DNA from: Christiangramia aestuarii
GTDB taxonomy: Bacteria; Bacteroidota; Bacteroidia; Flavobacteriales; Flavobacteriaceae
NCBI RefSeq assembly: GCF_009735585.1
Contig: NZ_VJVW01000005.1
Coordinates: 122,920-186,919 of the forward strand
DNA: 64,000 nucleotides
Reading direction: 5' to 3'
This document shows, piece by piece, positions 25,306-34,397 of the stretch; within the stretch, counting starts at the first letter, position 1, and each line of letters begins with the position of its first letter. The notes beneath the pieces are model-generated. The model was not told where the DNA came from and did no database searches. It saw nothing but the letters and a program-made list of their open reading frames with translations. The translations under genes were made by a program, and so were the position numbers.

Positions 25306-26106
25306 ATGATGAAAAGACTGATTACGCTTGTCGCCGTGGTGCTTATTTTCACAGCATGTAAGAACGAAAAAAAGTCTGGGGAGAATGCAGAACCTCAATT
25401 AGCTGAAAATACGAAAGAAGAAATCAATAAATCTGAAGCTACCAATATAGAGATCATCCCGATCTCTCACGCAACTGCGGTGGTGAAATGGGGAGACGCT
25501 GTCTTCTATCTAGACCCTATTGGGGGCGCAGAAGCCTTTAAATCTCAAAAAAAACCAGATTTCATTCTGGTGACAGATATTCACGGGGACCATATGAACG
25601 CCGAAACCTTAATGGCGGTACAAACAGACAAATCTAAGATCATAGTGCCTAAGGCCGTTCAGGAAGAACTTCCTGAAGAACTGCAGGATAAACTTGTAGT
25701 AATGAATAATGGGGAAACCCTTCAGCATTCTGGTTTTAATATTAGAGCCATTCCAATGTATAATCTACCTCAGTCTAATGATGCAATGCACGTGAAAGGA
25801 CGTGGGAATGGATATGTGTTGGAAAAGAACGGAGAAAGATTATATATCGCCGGAGACACTGAAGATATTCCTGAAATGAGAAAGCTGGAGAATATAGATG
25901 TGGCCTTAATACCGATGAACCTGCCTTACACCATGCCGGTAGAAAGAGCTGCGGAAGGAGTGTTGGCATTTAAACCTAAAAAGGTGATACCATATCACTA
26001 TCGTGGTAAGAACGGGCTTGCAGATGTAGAGAAATTCAAAAGCCTGGTGAATGGGGGTGACAATTCGATTGAAGTCCAATTAATGGATTGGTATCCTGAA
26101 AAATAA
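25306..26106 (+). CDS. Metallo-beta-lactamase fold hydrolase (UlaG-like), lipoprotein
   Basis: A 266-residue exported protein with a lipobox (I-F-T-A-C near residue 17). The mature region is an MBL fold: I-S-H-A-T-A-V-V-K-W-G, L-D-P-I-G-G, then V-T-D-I-H-G-D-H-M-N, where the first His of the canonical H-x-H-x-D-H is Asp. Then comes I-A-G-D-T-E and a final P-Y-H-Y-R. This T-D-I-H-G-D-H variant is seen in L-ascorbate-lactonase-like members. Substrate unknown. Tandem ATGs at 25306 and 25309 are equally possible. Confidence 0.85.
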   Translation: MMKRLITLVAVVLIFTACKNEKKSGENAEPQLAENTKEEINKSEATNIEIIPISHATAVVKWGDAVFYLDPIGGAEAFKSQKKPDFILVTDIHGDHMNAETLMAVQTDKSKIIVPKAVQEELPEELQDKLVVMNNGETLQHSGFNIRAIPMYNLPQSNDAMHVKGRGNGYVLEKNGERLYIAGDTEDIPEMRKLENIDVALIPMNLPYTMPVERAAEGVLAFKPKKVIPYHYRGKNGLADVEKFKSLVNGGDNSIEVQLMDWYPEK

Positions 26107-26400
26107 CTTCCCTTAAATTAAAAAAGCCATCTTCCCTATATGTGTGCGTGAATTTGTTTGTAAATTTTATTTTGGCTAATTCAAATTTAACAGTAGTATT
26201 TCAACACATACGAACATAAAGAGAAGACGACTTTAATATCCTTAATTAAACTTACTTAAATATAAAGATACATTTTACATTTAACAAAATTTAATTGATA
26301 TAATTAATTAGTTATCAGTAAGTTTTATGAATTTTTAAGAATTGTGAAATTTAAACCTAGATAAAATTCTATCATTAGATTATGCCTGATGGCTTCGAAA
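26107..26400. other. AT-rich intergenic stretch without a gene
   Basis: Between the MBL-fold gene and the small exported ORF. Only short A/T-rich runs and many stop codons in all frames were seen; no hairpin with a T-run and no tRNA-like fold. Confidence 0.6.
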
Positions 26401-26625
26401 TCAGGTGTGGCAACAAACCGCCGTCTCAATACTGCAACTTCTTACTCTATATACTTTATTAGACTGTATGTGATTCACTTTATACTTGAAAAACTGTTGA
26501 ACATGTTCCAGATTAGTCTCTGTAGAAAGGGCTGCGATATCTGCCTGCTGGGCAGGTGCATAATTTACTTTTCCCGCAATAGCACCCAAAATGACCAATA
26601 GGAGTAAAACCTGGACCTTTTTCAT
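26401..26625 (-). CDS. Small putative exported protein, possibly decayed
   Basis: A 74-residue reading frame with a plausible signal peptide (M-K-K-V-Q-V then a leucine-rich core ending around A-P-A-Q-Q). The remainder is short and unrecognised, and the C-terminus has a cysteine-rich run (C-S-I-E-T-A-V-C-C-H) unlike the other exported proteins here. The signal peptide argues that it was once translated; the tail and the AT-rich flank suggest a 3' truncation. It stands alone between the MBL gene and sucC. No function assigned. Confidence 0.4.
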   Translation of the reverse strand: MKKVQVLLLLVILGAIAGKVNYAPAQQADIAALSTETNLEHVQQFFKYKVNHIQSNKVYRVRSCSIETAVCCHT

Positions 26626-26757
26626 AATATTTACTTAGTTGTTCTATTTAAAAGACGAGCTTAAAAAGTCTTCGTTACACTTTAATTTACATTTTAACAT
26701 TTTGATTTATAAATAATTAGAAGAGTCAATACTAATACGTTCCCAGTAACAGTAATA

Positions 26758-26790
26758 AAAAAAGCCCCGTGCATCGCACGGGGCTTTCAA
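26758..26790 (-). terminator. Intrinsic terminator after sucC
   Basis: Perfect 8-bp stem GCCCCGTG/CACGGGGC with an A-run on the plus strand, i.e. a T-run after the hairpin when read on the minus strand. About 30 bases after the sucC stop. Confidence 0.9.
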
Positions 26791-26818
26791 TTATAATTAT
26801 TAAAGCTTTAAGGGAAAA

Positions 26819-28012
26819 CTATGAAAGTACTTCCTGAACTTTATCTGCTGCTTCCTGGAACTGGATCGCACTATATACTTTAAGTCCGCTATTGTCTATT
26901 AGTTCCTTGGCGATATCTGCATTTGTTCCTTGCAGACGAACAATAATTGGCACGTTCATCGCATCTCCCATATTCTTAGAGGCATCAACGATCCCCTGCG
27001 CCACACGGTCACAACGAACAATACCTCCAAAGATATTTACCAGGATGGCTTCAACTTTATCATCCTTAAGAATAAGTCTGAAAGCTTCTTCTACCCTTTT
27101 TGCATCGGCTGTACCTCCAACATCAAGGAAGTTCGCTGGTTCACCACCTGCCTGCTTGATAAGGTCCATGGTAGCCATAGCAAGACCAGCACCATTTACC
27201 ATACATCCTACATTTCCATCAAGGTCTACATAGTTAAGACCAACTTCTCTAGCCTCTACTTCGGTTGGGTTCTCCTCTCGAATATCTCTCATTTCGGCAT
27301 AGTCCTTATGACGGAACAACGCGTTATCATCTAAGGTCACCTTGGCATCTACAGCAAGGATCTTATCATCACTTGTTTTCAATACCGGGTTGATCTCGAA
27401 TAAAGAAGAATCAGATTTTTCGAAAGCTTCGTAAAGAGCCATCACGAATTTGGTCATTTCTTTAAATGCCGTTCCGCTTAGTCCAAGGTTAAACGCGATT
27501 CTACGAGCCTGGAAACCTAGAAGTCCAGTTGCAGGATCTATCTCTTCTGTGAATATAAGGTCTGGAGTTTCTTCAGCAACAGTTTCGATATCCATACCTC
27601 CTTCGGTAGAATACATGATCATGTTACGACCAGTAGCACGATTAAGAAGAACAGACATATAGTATTCTTCAGGCTCGCTATCTCCAGGATAGTATACATC
27701 TTCAGCAACAAGTACCTGGTGTACTTTCTTTCCTTCAGCAGAAGTTTGCGGAGTTACCAGGTTCATCCCGATGATCTCTCCTGCGATTTCTTCTACTTCC
27801 TTAAGGTTCTTTGCAAGTTTAACACCACCACCTTTTCCACGGCCTCCGGCGTGTACCTGTGCTTTGATCACATGCCACCCGGTTCCGGTTTGCTCGGTTA
27901 GTTCTTTCGCAGCATCTACTGCTTCTTTAGCGTTTCTTGCTACCGTCCCTCGCTGAATGCGAACGCCGAAGCTGCTTAAAATCTCTTTTCCTTGATATTC
28001 GTGTATATTCAT
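26819..28012 (-). CDS. sucC: Succinyl-CoA ligase (ADP-forming) beta subunit
   Basis: A 397-residue subunit of the TCA-cycle enzyme converting succinyl-CoA to succinate with nucleotide triphosphate formation. The N-terminus is an ATP-grasp domain (M-N-I-H-E-Y-Q-G-K-E-I-L, G-G-R-G-K-G-G-G-V-K near residue 52). The C-terminal CoA-ligase half carries N-G-A-G-L-A-M-A-T-M, the G-G-T-A-D loop and N-I-F-G-G-I-V-R-C-D. Standard length. sucD is not adjacent on either side, which differs from E. coli but is usual in Flavobacteriaceae. A strong promoter lies upstream at 28047-28077. Confidence 0.97.
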   Translation of the reverse strand: MNIHEYQGKEILSSFGVRIQRGTVARNAKEAVDAAKELTEQTGTGWHVIKAQVHAGGRGKGGGVKLAKNLKEVEEIAGEIIGMNLVTPQTSAEGKKVHQVLVAEDVYYPGDSEPEEYYMSVLLNRATGRNMIMYSTEGGMDIETVAEETPDLIFTEEIDPATGLLGFQARRIAFNLGLSGTAFKEMTKFVMALYEAFEKSDSSLFEINPVLKTSDDKILAVDAKVTLDDNALFRHKDYAEMRDIREENPTEVEAREVGLNYVDLDGNVGCMVNGAGLAMATMDLIKQAGGEPANFLDVGGTADAKRVEEAFRLILKDDKVEAILVNIFGGIVRCDRVAQGIVDASKNMGDAMNVPIIVRLQGTNADIAKELIDNSGLKVYSAIQFQEAADKVQEVLS

Positions 28013-28046
28013 AATCAGCTATTTCTTCTGTATTAATTATGGAAGG

Positions 28047-28077
28047 CAAAAGTAACAAATACATACTATTGTACCAA
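28047..28077 (-). promoter_or_regulatory. Predicted sigma-A promoter of sucC (TTG-N20-TACTTTTG)
   Basis: On the minus strand TTG (28077-28075) and TACTTTTG (28054-28047) are separated by 20 bases, a full match to the Bacteroidota promoter TTG-N17-23-TAnnTTTG. Transcription would begin near 28040, leaving a leader of about 28 bases before the ATG at 28012. Confidence 0.65.
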
Positions 28078-28238
28078 TCTTTTTTGAGCTTCTTAACGCT
28101 TGGCATCTCAGGTGAATCCAATACTATCGAGACCTTTCTTCATTAAGGAATTCTAACGAAAAGGTTATCGGTTAAAAAATCTTAAATCCTACCGTAAAAG
28201 ATTGATCTCTTGTAAATTGTGCGTTTAATTTTTGAGCG

Positions 28239-29414
28239 ATGAAAAAGGCATTACTGGCACTGGCAATTGGTGGATTTGGAATTGGAATGACGGAATTCGT
28301 GATAATGGGAATTCTACCCGAAGTTTCTGAAGCACTGAATATTTCAATTCCCAGGGCAGGTCACTTTATCTCGGCCTATGCTCTAGGTGTTGTTGTAGGT
28401 GCTCCACTTCTAACCGCTTTCGGAAATAAATGGCCGGCACAAAAAGTGCTTCTGGCCTTGATGCTCTGGTTCACCGTTTTCAATACCCTTTCCGCTTTTT
28501 CAAATTCCTATAGCCTGTTATTGATCTCGAGGTTCCTCTCTGGCCTGCCCCATGGAGCATTTTTCGGAATAGGCGCGGTAGTGGCAGGCAAGCTCGCGAA
28601 ACCCGGCAAGGATGCCCAGGCCATTGCTATGATGTTCACGGGGTTAACGGTGGCTAACGTAATCGGTGTGCCTCTTGGAACCTGGCTCGGACAGAATTTT
28701 GAATGGGGAGTAGCTTTCCTGGCGGTGGGCATCGTTGGGGTGCTTGCTGTGCTAAGTATCAAATTCTGGATGCCCGATCTGCCAGCATCAGAATCTAATG
28801 GTTTTAAAAAAGACCTTCAGGTCTTAAAAAAACCTGAACTATGGATGGTCATCTTATTAACTACTATAGGAACCGGCGGATTCTTTGCCTGGTACAGCTA
28901 TATCGCCCCATTGATCACAAAAGTTGCCGGGCATAATGAGGAGATAGTTAGCTACGCCATGATCCTGGCCGGTCTGGGGATGGTGGCAGGAAACTTTCTG
29001 GGTGCAAAGCTGGCAGAGTGGTTTAGCCCTATAAACGCGGTAATTATAGCACTGATCCTTATGGTTACTGCCTTACTGAGCAATACCTTCCTGGCTTATG
29101 ATCAGATTGGTGTCTTAGTGATGACCTTTATTATCCCGGTGATCGCTTTTTGTATCGCCACGCCTATACAAATGGCGGTCATCAATTCTGCCAGGGGGTC
29201 TGAAATGCTGGGCTCCTCACTTAACCAGAGCGCCTTTAATATGGGTAATGCCAGCGGAGCTTACCTCGCAGGGCTTCCCATCGCTTATGGACATGGAATA
29301 GTTTCTGCCCAATACGTAGGAGCAGCCATGGCCGGGATCGGGATACTTATCGGGATAGGCGTTATTTATATTAGAAAACAGGCCAGCCCGGAACTGGAAA
29401 TGAGCAGTTCATAA
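28239..29414 (+). CDS. MFS transporter, AraJ-like drug/sugar efflux type
   Basis: A 391-residue protein with about 12 hydrophobic segments. The first holds G-G-F-G-I-G-M-T-E-F-V-I-M-G-I-L-P, characteristic of the DHA1/AraJ group. R-F-L-S-G-L-P-H-G-A-F-F-G corresponds to the conserved motif of TM4, and a weak G-x-W-x-G-x-x segment follows. Substrate cannot be deduced. It stands alone, divergent from sucC, and followed on the same strand by lysA. Confidence 0.85.
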   Translation: MKKALLALAIGGFGIGMTEFVIMGILPEVSEALNISIPRAGHFISAYALGVVVGAPLLTAFGNKWPAQKVLLALMLWFTVFNTLSAFSNSYSLLLISRFLSGLPHGAFFGIGAVVAGKLAKPGKDAQAIAMMFTGLTVANVIGVPLGTWLGQNFEWGVAFLAVGIVGVLAVLSIKFWMPDLPASESNGFKKDLQVLKKPELWMVILLTTIGTGGFFAWYSYIAPLITKVAGHNEEIVSYAMILAGLGMVAGNFLGAKLAEWFSPINAVIIALILMVTALLSNTFLAYDQIGVLVMTFIIPVIAFCIATPIQMAVINSARGSEMLGSSLNQSAFNMGNASGAYLAGLPIAYGHGIVSAQYVGAAMAGIGILIGIGVIYIRKQASPELEMSSS

Positions 29415-29453
29415 TTTTCAATTTTCAGAATTAACAAATAACATAAATCGGTT

Positions 29454-29461
29454 ATATTTGA
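29454..29461 (+). promoter_or_regulatory. -7 promoter element (TATATTTG) of lysA
   Basis: TATATTTG fits TAnnTTTG exactly. Transcription would start near 29468, after an in-frame ATG at 29465, which supports the lysA start at 29522. No TTG at the -33 distance was found. Confidence 0.5.
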
Positions 29462-29521
29462 TACATGCCTTATTTAACAAAGGCTGAGAAATATATTTTT
29501 GCTCTAAATTTAAAACTAGAA

Positions 29522-30757
29522 ATGACAAATAAGGAACTACTTTCGGTTGCTGAAGAATTTGGAAGCCCGGTCTATGTCTACGATGCGGAAAAGATCATCT
29601 CACAATATAAACGACTTACCAACGCATTTAAGGTTGACGATCTTAGGATACACTACGCCGTTAAAGCCCTCTCTAATATATCTATTCTGAAGCTTCTGAA
29701 TTCTCTTGGATGCGGACTTGACACTGTTTCTGTACAGGAAGTAAAGCTTGGCCTAAAGGCGGGAGTAGCTCCAGAAAAGATCATTTACACTCCTAATGGG
29801 GTATCCCTGGAGGAAATTGAAGAGGTAGTAAAACTGGGAGCCCAGATCAATATTGATAATCTCTCTATCCTGGAACAATTTGGTAGCAGGCATCCCGAGA
29901 TCCCGGTTTGCATCCGTATAAATCCCCATGTGATGGCCGGTGGAAATTCAAAGATCTCTGTTGGGCATATAGATTCGAAGTTTGGGATTAGTATTCACCA
30001 GATGCCTCACCTGTTGAGAATAGTTGAAAATACGGGAATGCATATTAACGGAATTCATATGCACACCGGTAGTGATATCCTGGATATTGGTGTTTTTCTT
30101 CACGCTTCTGAAATTCTCTTTGAAGCTGCCCGTCATTTTAAGGAACTTGAATTCATAGATTTTGGCAGCGGATTTAAAGTACCATACCGCGAAGGAGATA
30201 TAGAAACCGATATCGAAGACCTGGGTGCTCAGTTAACTGAAAGATTTAATAATTTCTGTAAAGAATACGGCAGGCAGCTTACACTTGCTTTCGAACCGGG
30301 TAAATACCTGGTAAGCGAATCTGGCAAGTTCCTGGCCAGGGTGAACGTGATCAAACAAACCACCTCCACCGTTTTTGCCGGGATAGATACGGGATTCAAT
30401 CATTTGATTCGCCCCATGTTTTACGGGTCTCACCATGAGATCAGCAATATTTCCAATCCCACGGCAAAACCAAGGTTTTACAGCGTGGTAGGATATATCT
30501 GTGAAACCGATACCTTCGGTAACAACCGCAGGATCTCAGAGATAAGGGAAGGAGATATTCTTAGTTTCAGCAATGCCGGGGCTTATTGTTTCTCTATGGC
30601 CAGCAATTTTAACTCCAGGTATCGCCCTGCTGAAGTTTTATGGTATAATGGAAAAGCTCATTTGATAAGAGAAAGAGAAACATTTGAAGATCTTACCAGG
30701 CACCAGGTGGAAGTAAATTTTGACTCTGCCCCAAAAGAACTGGCAGAAAGGAAATAA
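29522..30757 (+). CDS. lysA: Diaminopimelate decarboxylase
   Basis: A 411-residue fold-type III PLP enzyme that decarboxylates meso-diaminopimelate to lysine. The PLP lysine is in H-Y-A-V-K-A-L near residue 49. Glycine-rich G-H-I-D-S-K-F-G-I lies near 145, H-M-H-T-G-S-D near 180 and F-D-F-G-S-G-F near 215. C-E-T-D-T-F-G-N-N near 343 contains the active-site Cys-Glu, and N-A-G-A-Y follows. Length is normal. The ATG at 29522 is preferred to that at 29465 because the intervening 19 residues are unlike the family and overlap the promoter. The hairpin at 30774-30803 terminates it. Confidence 0.92.
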   Translation: MTNKELLSVAEEFGSPVYVYDAEKIISQYKRLTNAFKVDDLRIHYAVKALSNISILKLLNSLGCGLDTVSVQEVKLGLKAGVAPEKIIYTPNGVSLEEIEEVVKLGAQINIDNLSILEQFGSRHPEIPVCIRINPHVMAGGNSKISVGHIDSKFGISIHQMPHLLRIVENTGMHINGIHMHTGSDILDIGVFLHASEILFEAARHFKELEFIDFGSGFKVPYREGDIETDIEDLGAQLTERFNNFCKEYGRQLTLAFEPGKYLVSESGKFLARVNVIKQTTSTVFAGIDTGFNHLIRPMFYGSHHEISNISNPTAKPRFYSVVGYICETDTFGNNRRISEIREGDILSFSNAGAYCFSMASNFNSRYRPAEVLWYNGKAHLIRERETFEDLTRHQVEVNFDSAPKELAERK

Positions 30758-30773
30758 GTTAAGTTGAAATAAA

Positions 30774-30803
30774 TAAAAAAGCAGCCAAATGGCTGCTTTT
30801 TTA
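30774..30803. terminator. Bidirectional terminator between lysA and the convergent lipoprotein
   Basis: Stem GCAGCC/GGCTGC (30781-30786 with 30791-30796) with an A-run on the left and a T-run on the right. Serves both converging genes. Confidence 0.85.
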
Positions 30804-30805
30804 TT

Positions 30806-32392
30806 CTATTGATATTCGGTGTTTGTAAGATTTCCATCTTCATCATAATATTCCCTATAAATCCAGTTTCCCTCCTCGTCATATACATCCTTGTATTCCA
30901 GATTTCCATTATCATAAAAATACTCGTAGGATTTCTGATTATAATTTTCATCTAGGGTATATCTTTCCCTTAAAATTCCGTCTTCAAACCACTCCCATTT
31001 ATATGGGTACCCGCTATATCCAAATCCCTCCTCAAACCTGTAATAATAGACGTAATATAGAACATCATTGTAATAATCCATTTCCACCTTTTCCTCTCCA
31101 TAAGTGTAAATAATGGTTTCGCCATCATCGTACCAGGAAGTCCAATTCTGATAGCCCTCGTCTTCATTAAATTCCATTTGATCTGTACCTCCAGAAAAGG
31201 TACTTTCAAATTTTTCTAAGGTTTTGTTTTCCCTATAGTTGTATATTCTATTTCTGAAACCATCGGCATTAGTATACTTATAGGTTTCAAGATCTCCAAA
31301 AGCAGTATAGGTATAGTCTGCACTAAAAATTTGATCTCCATTTGGGGTGATTCTGGTTAAATTGAGAAGGTTTCCATCCTGATCATAATCAAATTTATCC
31401 TCATACTTAAAATCGCCATCTCTATTGTAAGCTTCAGCTCGAATTATCCATTTGGAATCATTTAGTTCTTTAAACACTGTAGTGTTCCAGGTCAGTTCCT
31501 GGGGAATTACTTCCTGGATGATAAATTCTTCGTTATAATTTATGGTAAAAAACTGTCTGGATGGATCACTGTAGCTATTATAATTATAACGGATAATTTC
31601 CAGGTCAACTTTTAATAATGAATTATCATAATTGTAAAACTTATATTTAAATAAAACTCTGTCTGGATATTTCTCGTAAGCAGTAGATCCTATCAAAACT
31701 CCTTCATCATTAAATTCATGGATCCAATTTAATGCCAGCGAACTTCCTTTGTAGACATAGCTGTTATTATCTTTGCCAAAATAATTTGTAAAAGTTGGTA
31801 AGAAATTAAAAGCGAAAGATGGAACCGGCTCAAAATTTAACCCCAGACTACCGGCAAGATGTGTCGCCGCCTCCTGCGGATATGCTGCCTTCAGGCTTAT
31901 CCCTGTAGTCTGAAACAACTCGAGAATAATCTCACCCATTATCTGAATTAGTGGCTGAGTAAAATCGATTTCTGTTCCTGAAATTGCATTTGACACTTCC
32001 TGGGAAATTTGAATTCCATTTTCGGGGTTCCCATCCTCATCCAGGCTTTGTAAAAAGGCAGCTATGTTTTGAACCTCTAAGGTATTTATATCAGCATCTA
32101 AGGTTGAAGCAATTGAAATTGGTGAAATTTCTTCAGCTGCCGGCGCACTACCCAGTTTAATATCACCTACAAAGAAAGTGACCGTCTCACCCTCTTCATA
32201 ATCAAACTTTCCATTCTCGTCGGTATATCCCGAATGTGTTTCGGTTTCATATCGAAGGCCAGACACAGGAGAATCAATAAAAACACCTTGAAGAGTACCT
32301 TGTGGCTCCTCCTGCAGATTAGGATCATCATCTTTGGAACAGGCACATAAAATAATTGAAATTAAACAGGAGAAAATCAATCTTCTTTTCAT
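30806..32392 (-). CDS. Large lipoprotein with Tyr/Asp/Gly-rich C-terminal repeats
   Basis: A 528-residue lipoprotein with a lipobox (I-I-L-C-A-C, then S-K-D-D-D). Residues 35-90 hold a carbohydrate-binding-like module seen in many lipoproteins (I-D-S-P-V-S-G-L, T-D-E-N-G-K-F-D-Y, F-F-V-G-D-I-K-L-G). Residues 200-400 match the neighbouring paralogue (33336-34397). The C-terminal third has repeated Y-x-Y-D-x-x-G-N-L and Y-Y-D-E-D-G-N-L/W units like MORN/YwqK-type repeats. No enzyme motif seen. The protein probably sits on the outer membrane; binding or adhesion is inference. Confidence 0.7.
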   Translation of the reverse strand: MKRRLIFSCLISIILCACSKDDDPNLQEEPQGTLQGVFIDSPVSGLRYETETHSGYTDENGKFDYEEGETVTFFVGDIKLGSAPAAEEISPISIASTLDADINTLEVQNIAAFLQSLDEDGNPENGIQISQEVSNAISGTEIDFTQPLIQIMGEIILELFQTTGISLKAAYPQEAATHLAGSLGLNFEPVPSFAFNFLPTFTNYFGKDNNSYVYKGSSLALNWIHEFNDEGVLIGSTAYEKYPDRVLFKYKFYNYDNSLLKVDLEIIRYNYNSYSDPSRQFFTINYNEEFIIQEVIPQELTWNTTVFKELNDSKWIIRAEAYNRDGDFKYEDKFDYDQDGNLLNLTRITPNGDQIFSADYTYTAFGDLETYKYTNADGFRNRIYNYRENKTLEKFESTFSGGTDQMEFNEDEGYQNWTSWYDDGETIIYTYGEEKVEMDYYNDVLYYVYYYRFEEGFGYSGYPYKWEWFEDGILRERYTLDENYNQKSYEYFYDNGNLEYKDVYDEEGNWIYREYYDEDGNLTNTEYQ

Positions 32393-32584
32393 CTTATAAA
32401 AATTGCGAAGACTGTAGGGAGGTCATCTGGTTAGTATAAATTATTGATCGAAAACGTAAACAAAGTAAATAGACACTTTACTTCTCATTTCCCTAAACCT
32501 AATTACCTGAAAGTAAAACACCTGTGAAATATTTTTAAAAATAGAATATTTATTTTTAGTACTAACCGTTTGTTTTTCCTTTTT

Positions 32585-32603
32585 TTGTTAAAATTTTTAA
32601 CAA
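32585..32603. repeat. Perfect inverted repeat upstream of the lipoprotein gene
   Basis: TTGTTAAAA and TTTTAACAA (9-base arms, one-base spacer), ending 12 bases before the ATG at 32616. It could be an operator or a 5'-UTR hairpin; A/T-rich, so chance cannot be excluded. Confidence 0.5.
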
Positions 32604-32615
32604 AACCTATTTACT

Positions 32616-33281
32616 ATGAAGTTTTATAAGCTAGCCTTAGCTTTACTCGGAATGATCTATTTAACGAGCTGTGCCTCCGGTTATAAAATGATCGAACCCC
32701 AGAACCTTGATTACAATTCCCAAAATGTTTCTGAAAAAGGAGTCTCGCTGGAATATCGTTATGACCTTCTTCCAAAGAAATATGCTAAAAAAGAGAAAAA
32801 GAGCGGAATCAAACTGGTGGCCGTAGGGCTTAAGAACAATACAGACAAACCGCTTACTTTTGGCAGGGATTTTAAACTCAGTTTTGAAAATGGCAAAAGC
32901 GTGATGTTGCTTTCCCAGGAAAAAGTTTTTAGCAAACTAAAACAACAGGGAGCATATCATCTATTCTATCTTGCTCTTACCCCTACCAATATTTATACAA
33001 CCGAAACCCGTAATGGGTATACCACAAGTGAAAGTGTTTTCCCTGTTGGACTCATCCTGGGTCCTGGACTGGCGGGTTATAATCTATTAAGAGCTTCTTC
33101 AGCCAATAAGAAATTTAAAAAGGAATTAGAAGAGTATAACCTTAATGGAGAAATCATTAATCCGGGCCAGGAAAAATATGGTCTTATAGGTATTCGCTCC
33201 GGAGGCTACGATGCATTAAAAGTAGAATATGTAGGAAATATTGAAGTAGAGGAAAACGAAGATAATACTGATGTAAAGTAA
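32616..33281 (+). CDS. Lipoprotein of unknown function
   Basis: A 221-residue protein with a lipobox (I-Y-L-T-S-C then A-S-G). The mature part contains an immunoglobulin-like segment (V-G-L-K-N-N-T-D-K-P-L-T-F-G, where such folds often appear in stress-response lipoproteins), a weakly hydrophobic G-L-I-L-G-P-G-L-A-G-Y stretch and a C-terminal acidic tail. Not recognised. It lies divergently between two paralogous repeat lipoproteins and is closed by the hairpin at 33302-33333. Confidence 0.65.
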   Translation: MKFYKLALALLGMIYLTSCASGYKMIEPQNLDYNSQNVSEKGVSLEYRYDLLPKKYAKKEKKSGIKLVAVGLKNNTDKPLTFGRDFKLSFENGKSVMLLSQEKVFSKLKQQGAYHLFYLALTPTNIYTTETRNGYTTSESVFPVGLILGPGLAGYNLLRASSANKKFKKELEEYNLNGEIINPGQEKYGLIGIRSGGYDALKVEYVGNIEVEENEDNTDVK

Positions 33282-33301
33282 ATTCTTATGCCTTTAAAAT
33301 T

Positions 33302-33333
33302 AAAAAAGACAGCCAGTTGGCTGTCTTTTTTTG
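33302..33333. terminator. Bidirectional terminator between convergent lipoprotein genes
   Basis: Hairpin GACAGCCA/TGGCTGTC with A-run before and T-run after (33302-33333). Confidence 0.88.
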
Positions 33334-33335
33334 TT

Positions 33336-34397
33336 TTATTCGTAAATGGTTTCTACCAAATCTCCATTTTGGTTATAGAACTCAGTATATTCTAAATTAC
33401 CTTCCTCATCGTAATATTCAACCTGTTCACACCAGATATGGTTTTCACTTACCCTATACCTAATCACTTTCCTCAGGATATCACCCGGCCGGTAATATTT
33501 TTCAATGATCATATCACTTTCGAAAGCTTTACTGAAGGTTGAGCCATCTTCATATTTTATCAGTTCACTTTCCAAAGCTTCAGATTCATTAAAAATTACA
33601 AGCTTAGTTCCTGCGTCTCCATCTCCCCAATCAAAAGTTTCCTCTAGTTTTTCAAGGGTTTTATCTTGGCGATAATGATATTTAACTTCACTGAATGCTC
33701 CTAATTCATTATGAAAATAGTAACTATACGGATCACCAAAAGAAGTATAGCTATAATCTACAGAAGCATCTTCTATATAATACTGGTGGTAAGTTGTATA
33801 ATATTTAGTTGCATTTCCCTCCTCATCATATTCATAATTAGTGGTCCACAATTTTGAACCGCTCCCGGTAAAGTCTCCCATTTTAGTCACGAAACCATCT
33901 TGGGTAAGTTCATCAAAACTTAAATGACCATCACCATGATCCCGAATCAGCCTGTCTGCCGAGAAGTCGCCATGTAATACAAGTCTGAAATTCTGATTAT
34001 AAGTTGTCGTAAACCAATAAGAGTAGTAGTTAGTCTTAACTCTAATATCCATTTCCAGATTATCCGAAGAATAATTGGAATAAATTATCTCCTTGAGAAT
34101 TCTTTTTGGATAATTTTCATAATAAGTTGACTTAAACAACCTGTCATCATTATCATATTCATGCTCCCAGGTACCGTTAAGGGATGCACCTCTATATACA
34201 AAAGTGCCAAGATCTCTGGCAAAATAATTAGAAATCGTGGTAAGGAAATGAATTCCATAACCATCCTCAGTCAAAACTGCCGGGCTATTTGGATCAATTT
34301 TACTTTGATCCTCTTTTTGAGAATTGATAACATCGTCTCCTGAGCATCCTGCTAAAACCATAGATACAAAGAGACCCAATAATAAAAATGGTCTCAT
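33336..34397 (-). CDS. Repeat lipoprotein, paralogue of 30806-32392
   Basis: A 353-residue lipoprotein (L-A-G-C then S-G-D-D). It aligns by eye with the larger protein: F-L-T-T-I-S-N-Y-F-A-R-D here against F-L-P-T-F-T-N-Y-F-G-K-D there, F-V-Y-R-G-A-S-L against Y-V-Y-K-G-S-S-L, and a shared Y-R-x-x-K-T-L-E-K. The larger copy has about 190 extra N-terminal residues. It also ends with Y-Y-D-E-E-G-N-L-E-Y repeats. This suggests duplication with loss or gain of the N-terminal module. Function unknown. Confidence 0.72.
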   Translation of the reverse strand: MRPFLLLGLFVSMVLAGCSGDDVINSQKEDQSKIDPNSPAVLTEDGYGIHFLTTISNYFARDLGTFVYRGASLNGTWEHEYDNDDRLFKSTYYENYPKRILKEIIYSNYSSDNLEMDIRVKTNYYSYWFTTTYNQNFRLVLHGDFSADRLIRDHGDGHLSFDELTQDGFVTKMGDFTGSGSKLWTTNYEYDEEGNATKYYTTYHQYYIEDASVDYSYTSFGDPYSYYFHNELGAFSEVKYHYRQDKTLEKLEETFDWGDGDAGTKLVIFNESEALESELIKYEDGSTFSKAFESDMIIEKYYRPGDILRKVIRYRVSENHIWCEQVEYYDEEGNLEYTEFYNQNGDLVETIYE

